Assembly (NCBI GenBank): GCA_028023455.1
Contig: JAQFVV010006231.1
Span: 7,762,036-7,826,035 of the forward strand
Source: Epiperipatus broadwayi
Taxonomy: Eukaryota > Onychophora > Udeonychophora > Euonychophora > Peripatidae
Length of the DNA stretch: 64,000 bases
Reading direction: 5' to 3'
The notes beneath the pieces are model-generated. The model did no database searches. It had not been told where the DNA came from and saw nothing but the letters and a program-made list of their open reading frames with translations. The position numbers were made by a program, and so were the translations under genes. Below, one piece after another: positions 36,871 to 48,524 of the stretch (position 1 is its first letter; every line of letters begins with the position of its first letter).

Positions 36871-37425
36871 TTTTCTTTAGTGTGTTTATGTAGCAGTAAG
36901 AGAAATATATTTATGTTAACTGTTTATTTCTATCTAACGATGTTGGACCTATCTAACGATGTTGGACTTATTTGAGCATAGCTCACTTCTGTTACAGCAA
37001 ATTGCTCACTTGTAGTATTGACACCCTGGAATCTAATATGTTTTTGGTTTTTGGTTGACTTTTTAACTTTTTTTAGCATTGTCCAGAGACTGTGATAATT
37101 CTTATTCACTCAGTTCTGGGGTTTGTATTTCACTTTTCCTTTTCTTTTCTTGCTTGGTGTATGACCTGGTTTACGTTTGAATGTTAGTACATTTAAGTCC
37201 ATGTCTGCCTGAGATGGTCCAGATATGGTTGATTCTATAATGTCTTGTGAAGTTTTATTTAGTATTACTGTTTCCGGAATGGTTTTGCTAATTTCACTTT
37301 TGACTTTTAGTGGAATGGAACTGTGTTGATCTGATAGATGCTCTTGTCTTTGTATATTATCTTTTGATGGAATATTTGAGAAAAACTAACCAAATCATCA
37401 ATGTTAGCATCATTTATACCAGTGA

Positions 37426-37737
37426 TCAATCCTCCTCCATTTGTGTGTGGCATATTATTTTTTTCTTGCATTGATGTGTCATTGTTCTCATTTCACAGTG
37501 TGAACATTTAGTTTTTGGACACGCATTTATGATGTGACCTCTTTCTTTACAGTTGAAGCACTGAGATTTAACTCCATCATTTCTTGATCTATCTGTAATT
37601 AGCGGTGTAGGGATGTCATTCAGGTTTACATTTTTGTTTAGGTGCAGTTTAAAATGATAATTGTTGCTTAATATTGGCATAGGTGTATCTCTTAGATATA
37701 TAAGTTGGACGGTCACCACTGACCCAAAAGGTACCAT
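37426..37737 (-). pseudogene. LINE ORF1 protein C-terminal part with CCHC zinc knuckles
   Basis: A 103-residue open piece. CFNCKERGHIINAC (about residues 60-73) is an intact C-x2-C-x4-H-x4-C knuckle. KCSHCEMRTMTHQC right after it is a second Cys/His cluster with altered spacing. Such knuckles bind nucleic acid in gag-like ORF1 proteins of Jockey/I/R1-type LINEs. The preceding sequence (IYLRDTPMPILSNNYHFKL) fits the usual zinc-knuckle-adjacent domain. ORF1 upstream of this (to about 38145 and within the duplicated units) is frameshifted. Confidence 0.8.
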
Positions 37738-38146
37738 TAGCTTTGTAAAGTCATTAGTGCCTAATTGAAGTAGGTGTTTTTAATAATCCCAGTTACATAA
37801 TTTTCTCTATTCCGGTTTATCTTGATTAGTGAATATTTTTTTAACATGAGAATAGTTTTTCAAATCTATTTCTCTAACCCTCGTCAAAAAACTCAATGGC
37901 AATATATCTGGGGTTAGGATATTCCTCAATCCGTTGTATTATGGAATCCCACATGTTGTTTTCTGTAATTGCTTTTTATAGTAAATTTTTTGGAAATTTT
38001 TAAAAAAAGAAATTATCCCAGGCTAAAACAATTGAGCGATTGGAAAAAAAACGTTTAAATGAGAAATATAGATCTTTCAGTATTGTTTGATTGAAGACCT
38101 CTTAGATTCTCCTCAAGATTTCATCTGACCAGGCCTCCTCCATTAA

Positions 38147-39254
38147 AGTGATAGGTTCCTGGGGGATGTCCGTAAATATATCTAAATTAATCAGTCATTC
38201 ACTGTGTCTCTGTGAAATCTTGCACTCTGATTTGTATTTTATCCAAAGATAAAATTATGTAAGCATTGTGCCTTCTATAATCATGCTGTAGTAATAAAGT
38301 TGAGGCTTTCATAGCTTCTGCTTATGTGTGTGACTTTACTTCACATGTGGAGTCAATGGTATCTAACATATTTGTCACAGCAAATGGTTGTAGTTAATAT
38401 TTTCTATAGGAAGTGATCAGATAGATTTTTTTATGAGATTTGTCCCAGTTTCAAATCTTTAATAGCAGTTTAATCTCATTCCAATATTATTTTAGTAATT
38501 TGATATCGTAAGGAAATAAATAAAAAAAAACTCACTGTAAAAGTGACTGCTCCAAATAGGCGCATGTGCCTGACCTTTATTTACATATTTATTATCTACT
38601 TCAGCATTCATATATTTTTTTCTACTCACTGTTAATTTCAAGTCGTTTTTGCATTTTTATTTTGCTCATATCATACTGTCAGTATCATAAATTCCTTTAA
38701 AGTGATAGGTTCCTGGGGGATGTCCGCAAATATATCTAAATTAATCAGTCATTCACTGTCGATCTGTGAAATCTTGCACTCTGATTTGTATTTTATCCAA
38801 AGATAAAATTATGTAAGCATTGTGCCTTCTATAATCATGCTGTAGTAATAAAGTTGAGGCTTTCATAGCTTCTGCTTATGTGTGTGACTTTACTTCACAT
38901 GTGGAGTCAATGGTATCTAACATATTTGTCACAGCAAATGGTTGTAGTTAATATTTTCTATAGGAAGTGATCAGATAGATTTTTTTATGAGATTTGTCCC
39001 AGTTTCAAATCTTTAATAGCAGTTTAATCTCATTCCAATATTATTTTAGTAATTTGATATCGTAAGGAAATAAATAAAAAAAAACTCACTGTAAAAGTGA
39101 CTGCTCCAAATAGGCGCATGTGCCTGACCTTTATTTACATATTTATTATCTACTTCAGCATTCATATATTTTTTTCTACTCACTGTTAATTTCAAGTCTT
39201 TTTTGCATTTTTATTTTGCTCATATCATATTGTCAGTATCATAAATTCCTTTAA
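38147..39254 (-). repeat. 554-bp tandem duplication of the LINE 5' end / ORF1 start
   Basis: AGTGATAGGTTCCTGGGGGA begins at 38147 and again at 38701. The two 554-bp units match almost base for base, with only a handful of changes (for example GTCCGTAAAT/GTCCGCAAAT and CATACTGTC/CATATTGTC). On the minus strand each holds a likely 5' leader (GGCACATGCGCCTATTTGGA) followed by ORF1-like coding sequence including LDKIQIRVQDFTE. The identity makes it the youngest large change in this LINE. Confidence 0.95.
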
Positions 39255-39698
39255 ATTTTTTAAAAATATTTTTTACCTTTCATTTATCATTTAATTTGGT
39301 TATTTTTTTTATCCAAAAAAATTTGAACATTTTTTAAATAAAATGTTTATCTTTAATTTATTAAATAGCTTATTTTCCTGTTGGCTCAGAATTTCTTATA
39401 TTCCTAGTTTTAATTCTGTCGTTACTAAATTGTAGTCTGAATTGAAGTCATCTCTATAATATGTACATTTAATTATATTCTCACTTAACATATAATCCAA
39501 TTATCACAAAAGGGAAATAAATATAATTTATGATGATTTTGCATATAAATAAATAAAATTGAGAAAAGATTATACAACAATAAATATTGTTAATGAAAGT
39601 TCACAGTAATATATATGTACACCGATGAGGGCAATCAAATGCTGAAAGAAACTTATTTGTAGCTGATGTATAACTTTCTTTAGCTTCATTTATTTATA
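39255..39698. other. AT-rich non-coding stretch
   Basis: A/T-rich sequence between the LINE 5' end and the next hAT element. Nothing recognised. Confidence 0.5.
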
Positions 39699-40004
39699 AT
39701 CTAATTCAGCGGTCCCCAACCTTTTTGCACTTAAGAGCGCATTCTATAATACCAGCCAGGTGGCAGGCACCATTTATTTTTTCCATGTAAATTTATAGTT
39801 GGATATTGTTAATGATAGACCCTTTTACGCTGTAAAAGTATAATATGATCTACAATTTTATTACAATATAATGCAATAATTTATAAGAAATCTTAAAAAT
39901 TAAATTTATTTGTATCAGATAAATAATTTTTTATCGTGTTCAGATAGCGGCGGGCACACATAAAATGGTCTGCGTGCATAGGGTTGGGGACCTCTGATCT
40001 AATT
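39699..40004. mobile_element. hAT MITE with 8-bp target duplications
   Basis: The element runs 39707-39996 (290 bp). It opens CAGCGGTCCCCAACCTTTTT and, read inward from the right, CAGAGGTCCCCAACCC. The flanking 8 bp ATCTAATT are identical on both sides (39699-39706, 39997-40004). Subterminal GGTGGCAGGCACC and GCGGGCACAC blocks also match hAT ends of the tip100/Charlie style. No coding capacity. The perfect target duplication suggests limited age. Confidence 0.9.
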
Positions 40005-40607
40005 AATCTATATTATCTAGAATAGTCTTTGCACAAATTCTTCGTTTGGTATTTATATATATATTTTAAATGTCTTTTTTTTTTTTTTGCATTTAATTTG
40101 ATACTCCAATTCATAATTTTCTATAGCTATAATATTCTCTATAGTGAGCTACCACATTATTTCCATTCTCATTTTTATTACCCATATTATTACTTTTTGA
40201 TTTATTTGTTTATGATTTCTATTGTTTTATTTTCATATTTGCTAATTTGAAGAACAATTTTAGACTAATCAAAAACAAGATATCCCCAGGATTACTGTTT
40301 ATAATTTTTTTTCTACTTTATTATTGGTTGCTAGATATTTTATTTCATTTATCATCAGAATAATAATAAATTATGAGTCTATTTTTCTTCTTTATCTGAT
40401 GATCCATGTCTATTGTTTTGCATATATTGTAATATTAATCTTTTTTAAAAATTTATTGTATACAGCAAATTCTTTATTTTTTTAAATATTTTTTGATAGT
40501 TCTAATATTTTATTTACCAATACTACTATTATTTTTTAAATAAGAGTGTTAGAATCAAAATGTGATGTAAAATAAATTCATTTTTTGTTACATAATATTT
40601 TATTTGT
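40005..40607. other. AT-rich non-coding stretch
   Basis: Structureless A/T-rich DNA. The frame at 40029-40250 is a Phe/Tyr-rich chance translation. Confidence 0.5.
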
Positions 40608-41400
40608 AAGTCATAAGGGAATCACCCTGACACATGTCCTGTATCAATTTATAAAGCTAAGGAATACTCTCACTCTAAACACAAAAATAGAGTCTTTGAA
40701 AAGATAAGAATGAATCCACCTTATCTTTTTTTACCTGAATTCATATATATAGGCCAATCTAAAGCATTTAGAAATGAGAGCATGAAGATGTAAATCATTT
40801 TTAATTCCATTCACTATATATTAATAAATGTTATTCATTTTACAATTTACTGCATGCCAGTATTAGATATAATATTAAATATATATAACTAATTATTTAT
40901 TTATCTAGTGCTGTCCTTTATTTGTAATAATCATATCCTTACACATGCGCTGTATAAATTTATAAAACTGAGGAGTACTCTTACTCTAAACATAAGATAG
41001 AATCTTTGAAAAGCTAAGAATGAATCCACCTTTTTTTTTTTAATTTAAATTCATATATTTAAACCAATCTAAAACATTTATAAATCAAAACGTTTAGAAA
41101 TGAGAGTGTGAATGTCTTAAGCATTTTCAATTACATTATATATTAATAAATAATGTTTGTGAATTATTTTTTTTTACAATTTAGTGCACATTGGTATTAG
41201 ATGTAATATTAAATATATATAACAACTTATTTATCTAATGCCATGTTTTATTTATAATAGTTATAAGGGAATCAGCCCAACACATAGCCTGTATGAATTT
41301 ATTTATACAGTGCATATGTCAGGATGATCCCATTATGACTATTGCAAATAAAACATAGTGCTAGTTAAATAAATAATTAGTTATATATATATATATAGTA
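40608..41400. repeat. Tandem ~311-340-bp repeat ending in an inverted copy
   Basis: Unit starts: AAGGGAATCACCCTGACACA at 40615, a diverged equivalent near 40930, and AAGGGAATCAGCCCAACACA at 41265. Shared blocks include AAGAATGAATCCACCTT and ATTAGATATAATATTAAATA. From about 41310 to 41395 the end of the unit reappears inverted (minus strand: ACTAATTATTTATTTAACTA then TTTTATTTGCAATAGTCATA and GGGATCATCCTGACATATG). This direct-plus-inverted arrangement resembles a rearranged foldback element. Confidence 0.85.
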
Positions 41401-42354
41401 TTTTGTTTTTTATCATGGCAATGTGCCTACTGTTTATAGATTTAACCAACAAACAAAATAATTTTAACTAGTAATTCATATAAATATACAGTATATATTC
41501 TTTAAAAACAAATTTAATTTTATACAATAATAAATTACACATAATAACATAATATGTAAAGAAATTATAATTCTTTAAAATCTTATTATTAAATTTAAGA
41601 GATGTAAAACTAAGATTACATAATATCTAAGAGAAGCATATGACTAAGCATGTGAGGAAGTTATATGATGTCATTGGTAATATCTAACATTTTAAAGTTT
41701 CATTTCTAGCTAAATAAATTTATTTAAAAATGAAATAGGACTTAATCATAAACTAATAATATAATTACTATATGAACATATAGGGCATTTTATATTCTAA
41801 GTTCATATTAGATTGAAACATATTAGTAATAAATTGCATAAAATAACATATTTAGAATAAGCAATAAATATATGCAGACATATTCCCATTCTTCATATCG
41901 ATTATATTGCTTTAATTTGTTTTTTTTTAAAAACCTCACATTGAATTTGTCTTTGAAATAGTAATATACAGATTGTTGATGAAATAGATTAGATATTTTA
42001 GCTTTAGAAGGTACTTTTGTGGGTGTAACACCACTTTTGACTTAAATTACTTGATAATTGTATTATTATTATTTTATAAAGAGATTGGACATATCTAAAT
42101 TGTTAGTAGAAAATTTTAGTTAATATCTAATAAACATTTAAATGCTCAGAGAAGAGAGTTAAATACTTATCTGCCTAAAGATGAAATTCTAAAAAATATT
42201 TTTGTAGTTGTGATTCTATTATTCAATTAATAATATTTTTTTGATTACTGTAATTTTTTTCATAGTAATGGTTTAATTGTAATTAACTTTGAATTTATTA
42301 ATGTTGTTTGGGAAGCTTTCACTAAAATAATTTAATCACTGCTGTTATATAATG
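41401..42354. other. AT-rich non-coding stretch
   Basis: No clear feature. The last part may contain unrecognisably diverged continuation of the RTE copy that follows. Confidence 0.45.
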
Positions 42355-43770
42355 ATTGTTCTTCAGAATTTGATAGTACAGTGGGTCTATGTTATGCTGC
42401 TCAAAACCATTAAATTCCAGGAATAACTGCTTAAAGGATTAAATACTATTTTATAATCTAGAAATTCAGTATAGAAAGACAAACCATACTCTTTGGTCTT
42501 TTGCATGACTTCTTTCAATATTTGATTGTGATATATTGTGTTACAACCACTTTTAAATACAACTTGTTTTTATTTGGCTTTAGTCTAAATGTTCTCTGTG
42601 TAACTTTTAATAATCTTAGTTAAAAGTTTTATGTGGAACTCTTATTGCATTTTTGCAATTATCTTATATATTTATGATCTAGGGCTGTATAGCTTGTTTT
42701 CCATTCTTTATATATTAATTGCAGTTCTTATTTTTAATTTAAAAGAATGGCATTTTGAAAGATATAATTATTTGAACTGTATATTTGCTTCTCCATTCAC
42801 ATTAAAATATTATTTTTTATTAAAAGTACTATCTTCTTCTTTTTAAAGCTGATATAATTTTTTTCAATACCAATAATATGTAACGTGTTTCAACATTTTA
42901 CAGAATTGTAGATATTAAGTTCTTTTAAATGAGCTATTTAAAAACATTTTCATATTTTTTTCTTTTGCCATGTTTTGTTTTGATTGACTGTAAAATTTGC
43001 TAATGAATTTTATTTTATTTTCTATCTAGCTGCTCTGAGCAGAAATCGATTGACTGAGCAGAATATTATTTAGCTTCTTATTGATCTTGTTCAAATCTTA
43101 GTATCTCCATCTTTTCCATCTTTTATTTATAATAAATCCCATTTTAGTTAGGATTCTAGCATTTATATCTTAAAATTAAAGTAGATAATCACTTTTCAAA
43201 TCAGTTCTTTTTGCATTTTCTAATTTCACAAAATTCATTTAATTTTAGATAATCATGCTATCTTTTTCCATTAAAAGTGATCTGAAATAGATAAATATTT
43301 AAAAAGTCATCATAAAATGGCAGTCTAGATCCATAACTTAGGTATTCTTAGCATTCCCTTTTTGTTATTGTTAATTATTACTTTTGCTGATAAGGTTTTA
43401 GCTTTCAAGATATGAGAGTTATAATTTATTTTTATCTCTTATAAGTGAAAATATAAAGAGAAAATGAACTTTGACATAAACATCCAAAATATATCCTGAC
43501 CTCAAGAAAATCCAATCAAACTCAGAGTTGAAAGCCCTTAAATTTACCACACTGGATTTGGCATATTTGATGAGTAATTTATGTTTTTTCACCACGAGAA
43601 TAATTATATGCTAGCAATAGTTGCAAGTACAATAACTTATGATGTGAGATGAGAAATTTGCCCTGCTTGGTTTTTTATGGTTTTAGGAGAGGAATAAGGG
43701 GTTATCCATTTAATTAACATGATTAGTAATGATAATATTTAATATTTTTGAATTACTCTCCATAATTAAA
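42355..43770 (-). mobile_element. RTE-type LINE, copy 3 (oldest, heavily diverged)
   Basis: Segments align in order with copy 1: TTCTTCAGAATTTGATAGTA (42358) with 15672-15690; TTTTACAGAATTGTAGATAT (42896) with the region near 16440; TAAAAAGTCATCATAAAATG (43300) with copy 2 near 28680; and AAATTTGCCCTGCTTGG (43656) with 17790. The 5' blocks lie in the same orientation as copy 1. No open frame of note survives, and internal deletions shorten it. The shared 5' end suggests the original element began about here. Confidence 0.7.
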
Positions 43771-44149
43771 CAGTCCTGTAAATAAAATTTGTGCAATTAG
43801 TTATATATAAAAATGAATTAATGTGCTATGATATTAAACTTTTTTATTTTATTAGTAGTTTTACTTTGGTATCTATGATTTATAAATTAATTTATGATTT
43901 ATCATATAATTTCTTACTGTGTTTGCAATATTTTTAATTAAAGTAATTAATTAAAAGAAATAAAATTAATAGACAATAGTATATATAATTCTTCAGACAA
44001 CTGCACATAGCCCTCCTCTCTTTATTGTTACACTTTTTTTTTACAATTGAATTTTTTTGGTAAAATTATTTTGTTATATATATATATATATTTAATATAT
44101 GAATACAAGAATAATTTATATAATTGGAGTTTAGATATAATTATAGGGA

Positions 44150-44524
44150 ATTTAAATACAATCTTTCAAGCTCCCTTCAGCTATCCACTCTATCTTATGC
44201 AACAAATACACATGACCACACATGTGAAAAACTAAATGATCTCCAATATATTTATATATTTCATGCTGAATCAACATTAATCATATATAGGGGATTTGAA
44301 CATAGACTTTCAAGCTTCCTTCAGCTATCCACTCTATCTCATACAATTGATACACATGTGAAAAAGCTAAATGATCTCCAATATAATGTATTTCATGCTG
44401 AACAAACATTCATCAGCTGGTTCAGCATGAAATATATGTATATAGATCATTAGCCTTTTCACATGTGTGTTGACATGTGTATTGTTTTATGAGATAGAGT
44501 GGATAGCTGAAGGGAGCTTAAAAG
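44150..44524. repeat. Direct repeat plus inverted arm forming a ~210-bp hairpin
   Basis: CTCCCTTCAGCTATCCACTC (44171) and CTTCCTTCAGCTATCCACTC (44315) begin two direct units that both run through AAATGATCTCCAATATA to TTTCATGCTGAA. The inverse follows from 44420: GTTCAGCATGAAATATATGT, CTTTTCACATGTG and GAGTGGATAGCTGAAGGGAG. Units two and three form a hairpin with ~100-bp arms and a loop near 44404-44419. The frame at 44124-44453 is a by-product of the repeats. Confidence 0.9.
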
Positions 44525-44959
44525 TTCTGTTTTCAAATGTCTTATAATTATATAATATTTGCAAATTATATCCATTTAGAGAAAATTGATATTGATATAT
44601 TATTATCTTTGAATTCTAATTCAGAATAATACATATGTTCATATGTTGCTAATTAAGCATCTTTTTTAGTGTTTCATGTATAATTTTTAAATAACTTTAT
44701 TATTGTTGAATTAGTTTTTAATTATTTCAGTTCAGATATAAGATAACTGCAATTTATATACTGCATATGATGAATGAAAAGCCTTATAACACAATGTTAG
44801 GATATCATCTAAAATTATTTTAAATCTAGGATAGACAAAACTTAGAATTTTTTAAGCTTCCAAATATAGAATTTTTCATTCAAGTACCAACTAATTGTCA
44901 AACCACATATTCATCAAGTTAATTAGTTGCTAAATGAATAGCTACCTGTTTGTAAATAG
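44525..44959. other. AT-rich non-coding stretch
   Basis: Nothing recognised between the hairpin repeat and the LINE remnant. Confidence 0.4.
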
Positions 44960-46990
44960 AAGATAAACAAGGATAAAAAGCTTCTAAATTTTTTCCAACT
45001 GTGGTGAATAATAGCTTCTTTACCATGGGTTGTTGCAAAGGATTTTTACCAGAAATGGACTATTTAAAAGTTGATCTACAAATTATTTTTTTTTTTTAGT
45101 GTATGGGACATTTTTAACTAACTTAATTATTGTAAAGAAATCTGTAGAGATTCCAATTAGGAGATAGATTTACTGGTAGCTTTATTAAATCCTTCTGTTT
45201 GCCACCATAGCCATAGTTTTGATAGCCATCAACTATGCAGTTTATACTTTTGTAATTATTCACATTTACATGTCAGTTGCTATTAAATTTAATTTATACT
45301 TTATATGAGTTTAGTAACCTACACATCTATTGATGGGATTCCAGTAAAATATAGGAAGTCCAAATCCAGCTGGATTTATTGCGCATCTGGAAATATAAGT
45401 TTGTTTGGAATCTCACAAGAAATCCATTTTTATGCCATAATTCTTTGTAGATTTTTGATTGAAATTATATCTTGAATAATTTCATTTCTGATACGTTTTA
45501 TACATTTTCTGTGAGGCAACTTTTCTTCTTGTAGCATTTATGAAAAAACAAGAAAACACCATAAAGAAGTAGACTTAAGTGCAGCCACAATATTTCTCAT
45601 GGTAATATTTAATTGAATATTCAGAAGTTAAATGTGGGCATTTCTCCATACATGAATATATTTATCAGTAAGAATTTAACAACAGATAAAGGAAGATTAG
45701 GCTATGATCCAAAGTTATTTCTAAATAGTCTGAGGTATTTCAATATATATTTTCAAATAGTTATATTCAGATTATGAGATGTTTTCTATTGTCTAGATAA
45801 AAACAACTTTTTTGCTTCTGGAAAAGATCACTTTACTTTTGTGACATCAAAGCATGAGCATAAATTAATTTCTTGCATTCTTTGTCTAAAAGATCATAAC
45901 GAATATATTAAATAAAATACATGAGGAAACTGAATTCTGTGATAAACGTTTCTGTAAATTTTTGTTTCTATTCTGACTATCATTTAGTGCCACTTAAATT
46001 TTTTTATTGAAGACGACAAGATGTCTTCTGCATTTAAGAATTTTTTTAACTGAGGTTACTTCAGTAAAGGTAGCCATCAGTTTTTAATTCAATTTGACAT
46101 TTTTTTTTTTAATGTGAATTGTTAAATATAAACTTTCTCACAGCAGTTTTTTTTTCTGGCCTTTACATAGCCTGTTTTATAGATAGAAATTTCTTCATTA
46201 ATGGCAAATAATATGATTTTTTCAAATAGCTTGTAGGAAAATCTAATAATGATATTGGATAATGTTTTAATGATATTTTTTTGTTTTTAAGACTGCTATA
46301 ATTTTGTTTTTATATCAATTTTTTTGAATAGTTTTTGTATGAATAGTGTTGACCAATGGTTTTTTCAACCATGCTTTAGCTGTAGATCCTAAATTTTTTA
46401 AAAACTCCGGAAGTATGCTATCTGCTCCTGGGGTTTTTCTGGTTTAAGATTATCAAGGGCAATTTCAAGTTCACTAATTTAATTGGTTTTAATATATTAA
46501 TATTAGAGGCACATTGTGAAAGTGAAATTTACAGTTCTGATTTAATATCTTTTTTCTCCTATCAGTCTTAGATTTATTTATACGACTAACAACTTTATTA
46601 ACAACAATATGTGTTTTACAACCACCAAGCTTACATAAAAAATGACGCTTTAGACTAGATCTTATAAAGTTTTGTTTTTCAATATTAACACTTGTCTAGT
46701 GTCACACAGTGATTTAAATTATATCAGCAGTTTCTGGATCACTGATAGATTAATATTGATCCCAAAGAATGGTGATGGTTTTACTTATTCTCAATGGATA
46801 GAGCTTTTGACAGTTATTGTCAATACTTTTTAAGCCTTTCTTAGAATTAGGGAATTGAAGAGTTTCTATTAATATTTCATGAAAAATATCCACCATTAGC
46901 TTTCCTTAAACTCCATCTCATACAGGATAACTTTTAACTATAAGAAGGTATAGCTGGCCACTTTTCTTCAGGCTCTCCTGCAAGCCGCTT
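44960..46990 (-). pseudogene. Degenerate LINE pol remnant
   Basis: The clearest piece on the minus strand (about 46500-46300) reads ELEIALDNLKPEK, then after a one-base shift TPGADSILPEFLKNLGSTAK, then KIIAVLKTKK. This is the fingers region of an animal non-LTR reverse transcriptase (KAPGxDGIPPEFLK...KIIALLKPGK). It is followed by a PISLLDF-like block and GYVKARKKNCCEKV, matching AGFRxGRSCCEQV. Beyond this the reading is broken, with only weak hints of the YxDD and C-terminal parts, so the outer limits are estimates. It is a different family from the RTE copies and from the 30.9-39 kb LINE. Confidence 0.6.
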
Positions 46991-48104
46991 GCATTAGTAT
47001 ATGAAACAAATTGTCTTCTCATGGAAACAAGACCATATTGATGAAATCCTGGATAAAACAGCAAAGTACAAACCACAATAAAACTGTTTCACTAAGAAAA
47101 ACATTTATTCACAAAATCAAATTAATGTAATTGCATTTATATAAGTTCTGATAATTTATTTGAAAAAGATATGAGAAACTGTTCAAATATAAATTAGTTT
47201 AATCATAAAAATAGATTTTTAATGAAATAATATCTAAAATAATACATAAACAAAAACTGTTATAAATTTTTGTTTGAAGTGTTATTTATTTATCATTAAT
47301 TTCATATACATTTTGCCATTAAATACCTGCATAAATATTTTATAAAATGAAATACATCATTTGTGCAATTTTATCATTTATATATAAAAAAAGGATTAAG
47401 AATTGATTAAATACATAATTATAGAAAATGTTTTCTAAAATAATATAATGGATTTGGAAATATTGAAATTAAATAAAACACAAAAATAATATTTTAATGT
47501 AGCTTCTTTTGACTGATTACACCAAGGATATGTAAGATGTAATTGATGTAAGCATCTCAGTTGTCTCATGTGCAACTCTTCTTGAACACATGCTTATTAT
47601 TAGTTCATTTTGACCATATTGAGTCATTTGCTTTTTGGAATACTTACTTTTGATTTTAATGTTATCCTAATTTGAAATTACCTAATAAATAATTTATTGT
47701 ATTTGTTATAAACACTTGGTTGTGTGTTTAAGAAATTTCTGCTGAGAAAGATAGTAATAAATGGGACTACACGAGTTACGAATTTCATTTATTTATTTGC
47801 TAAAGCAATAGTTTGATCAGAAACAGTATTGTTACAATATTAGTAGCATATATTTACTTAATCTTTTCTAAATGACAACTATTTTTGCTTTATATATACA
47901 GTAAACTATATTGCTTGATTCAGACTTTGTATTTCTAAATATAGATAGCTTTAATAAAATAATCTAACATTCATTTGTATTCATTTACTAAATTTGTATT
48001 TCAACTAGCATTATGCAATCATTGATATACCTCAATATATATTTTCTAATAAAAATATGGAATTCTTTTTATACATTTTTTGTAATGCATATTTTCCATT
48101 AGAG
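46991..48104. other. AT-rich non-coding stretch
   Basis: No gene or recognised element. Confidence 0.5.
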
Positions 48105-48350
48105 ATGTGTAATTCTTCTCATGTTGCTTTTCACATGATGACTGTTTTTTATGCTTGCTCATAACTGTTATTAAAACAAGCAAAACTCTCCCTGCAGCAG
48201 TGCTATTCACTGCAAGCCAGAGAGAGTAATCAATGGATGCCAGAAGGCTTCTGGCCTTTATCAGTGAGGAGCCTTGGATCTGAGAGCACTGCATGTAGAT
48301 CTTAGGATCCAATGCAACCTTCCTGCAGCCACCTTTTATCTCTACTTAAC
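48105..48350. repeat. Foldback repeat family F, copy B (internal deletion)
   Basis: Starts TTTTTTATGCTTGCTCATAA and contains GCAAGCCAGAGAGAGTAATC, then GTGAGGAGCCTTGGATCTGA and CACCTTTTATCTCTACTTAA. Compared with copies A and C it lacks the GTGCATAAAATCCC...CTAATT segment between AGAAGGCTT and CTGGCC. The minus frame 48046-48312 is incidental. Confidence 0.8.
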
Positions 48351-48524
48351 TACAAAACTATGAGAATAAAATTGAAAACACAATAATATTTTCAATTCAA
48401 GATCATTAGCTTACGTAGTCATGTAGGTTTGAACTCAGTTCAGTATCCATACATTTTGGTGGTTTTGGTTTTTTAATAACCATAGCTACCACTATCCTAT
48501 TAAGCAGAATTGGTATTAACCACC

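Larger units (their letters stand above)
34250..39254 (-). mobile_element. Jockey/R1-like non-LTR retrotransposon (5' and central part)
   Basis: Read on the minus strand: a 5' region duplicated in tandem (39254-38147), ORF1 with zinc knuckles (37426-37737), endonuclease (36868-36020) and reverse transcriptase (35640-34260). The distal C-terminus lies at 31315-30931 beyond an insert. ORF1 with CCHC knuckles, an APE endonuclease and a Cys/His C-terminus fit the Jockey/I/R1 group. The exact clade needs a phylogeny. Stops and frameshifts occur throughout. Confidence 0.8.

Noticed and set aside
36937-36972. Direct repeat CTATCTAACGATGTTGGAC twice in a row
   Set aside because: A simple two-copy slippage within the LINE spacer between ORF1 and the endonuclease, with no further structure.
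40029-40250. Hydrophobic 73-residue frame
   Set aside because: Phe/Tyr-rich noise from poly-T sequence, with no motif.
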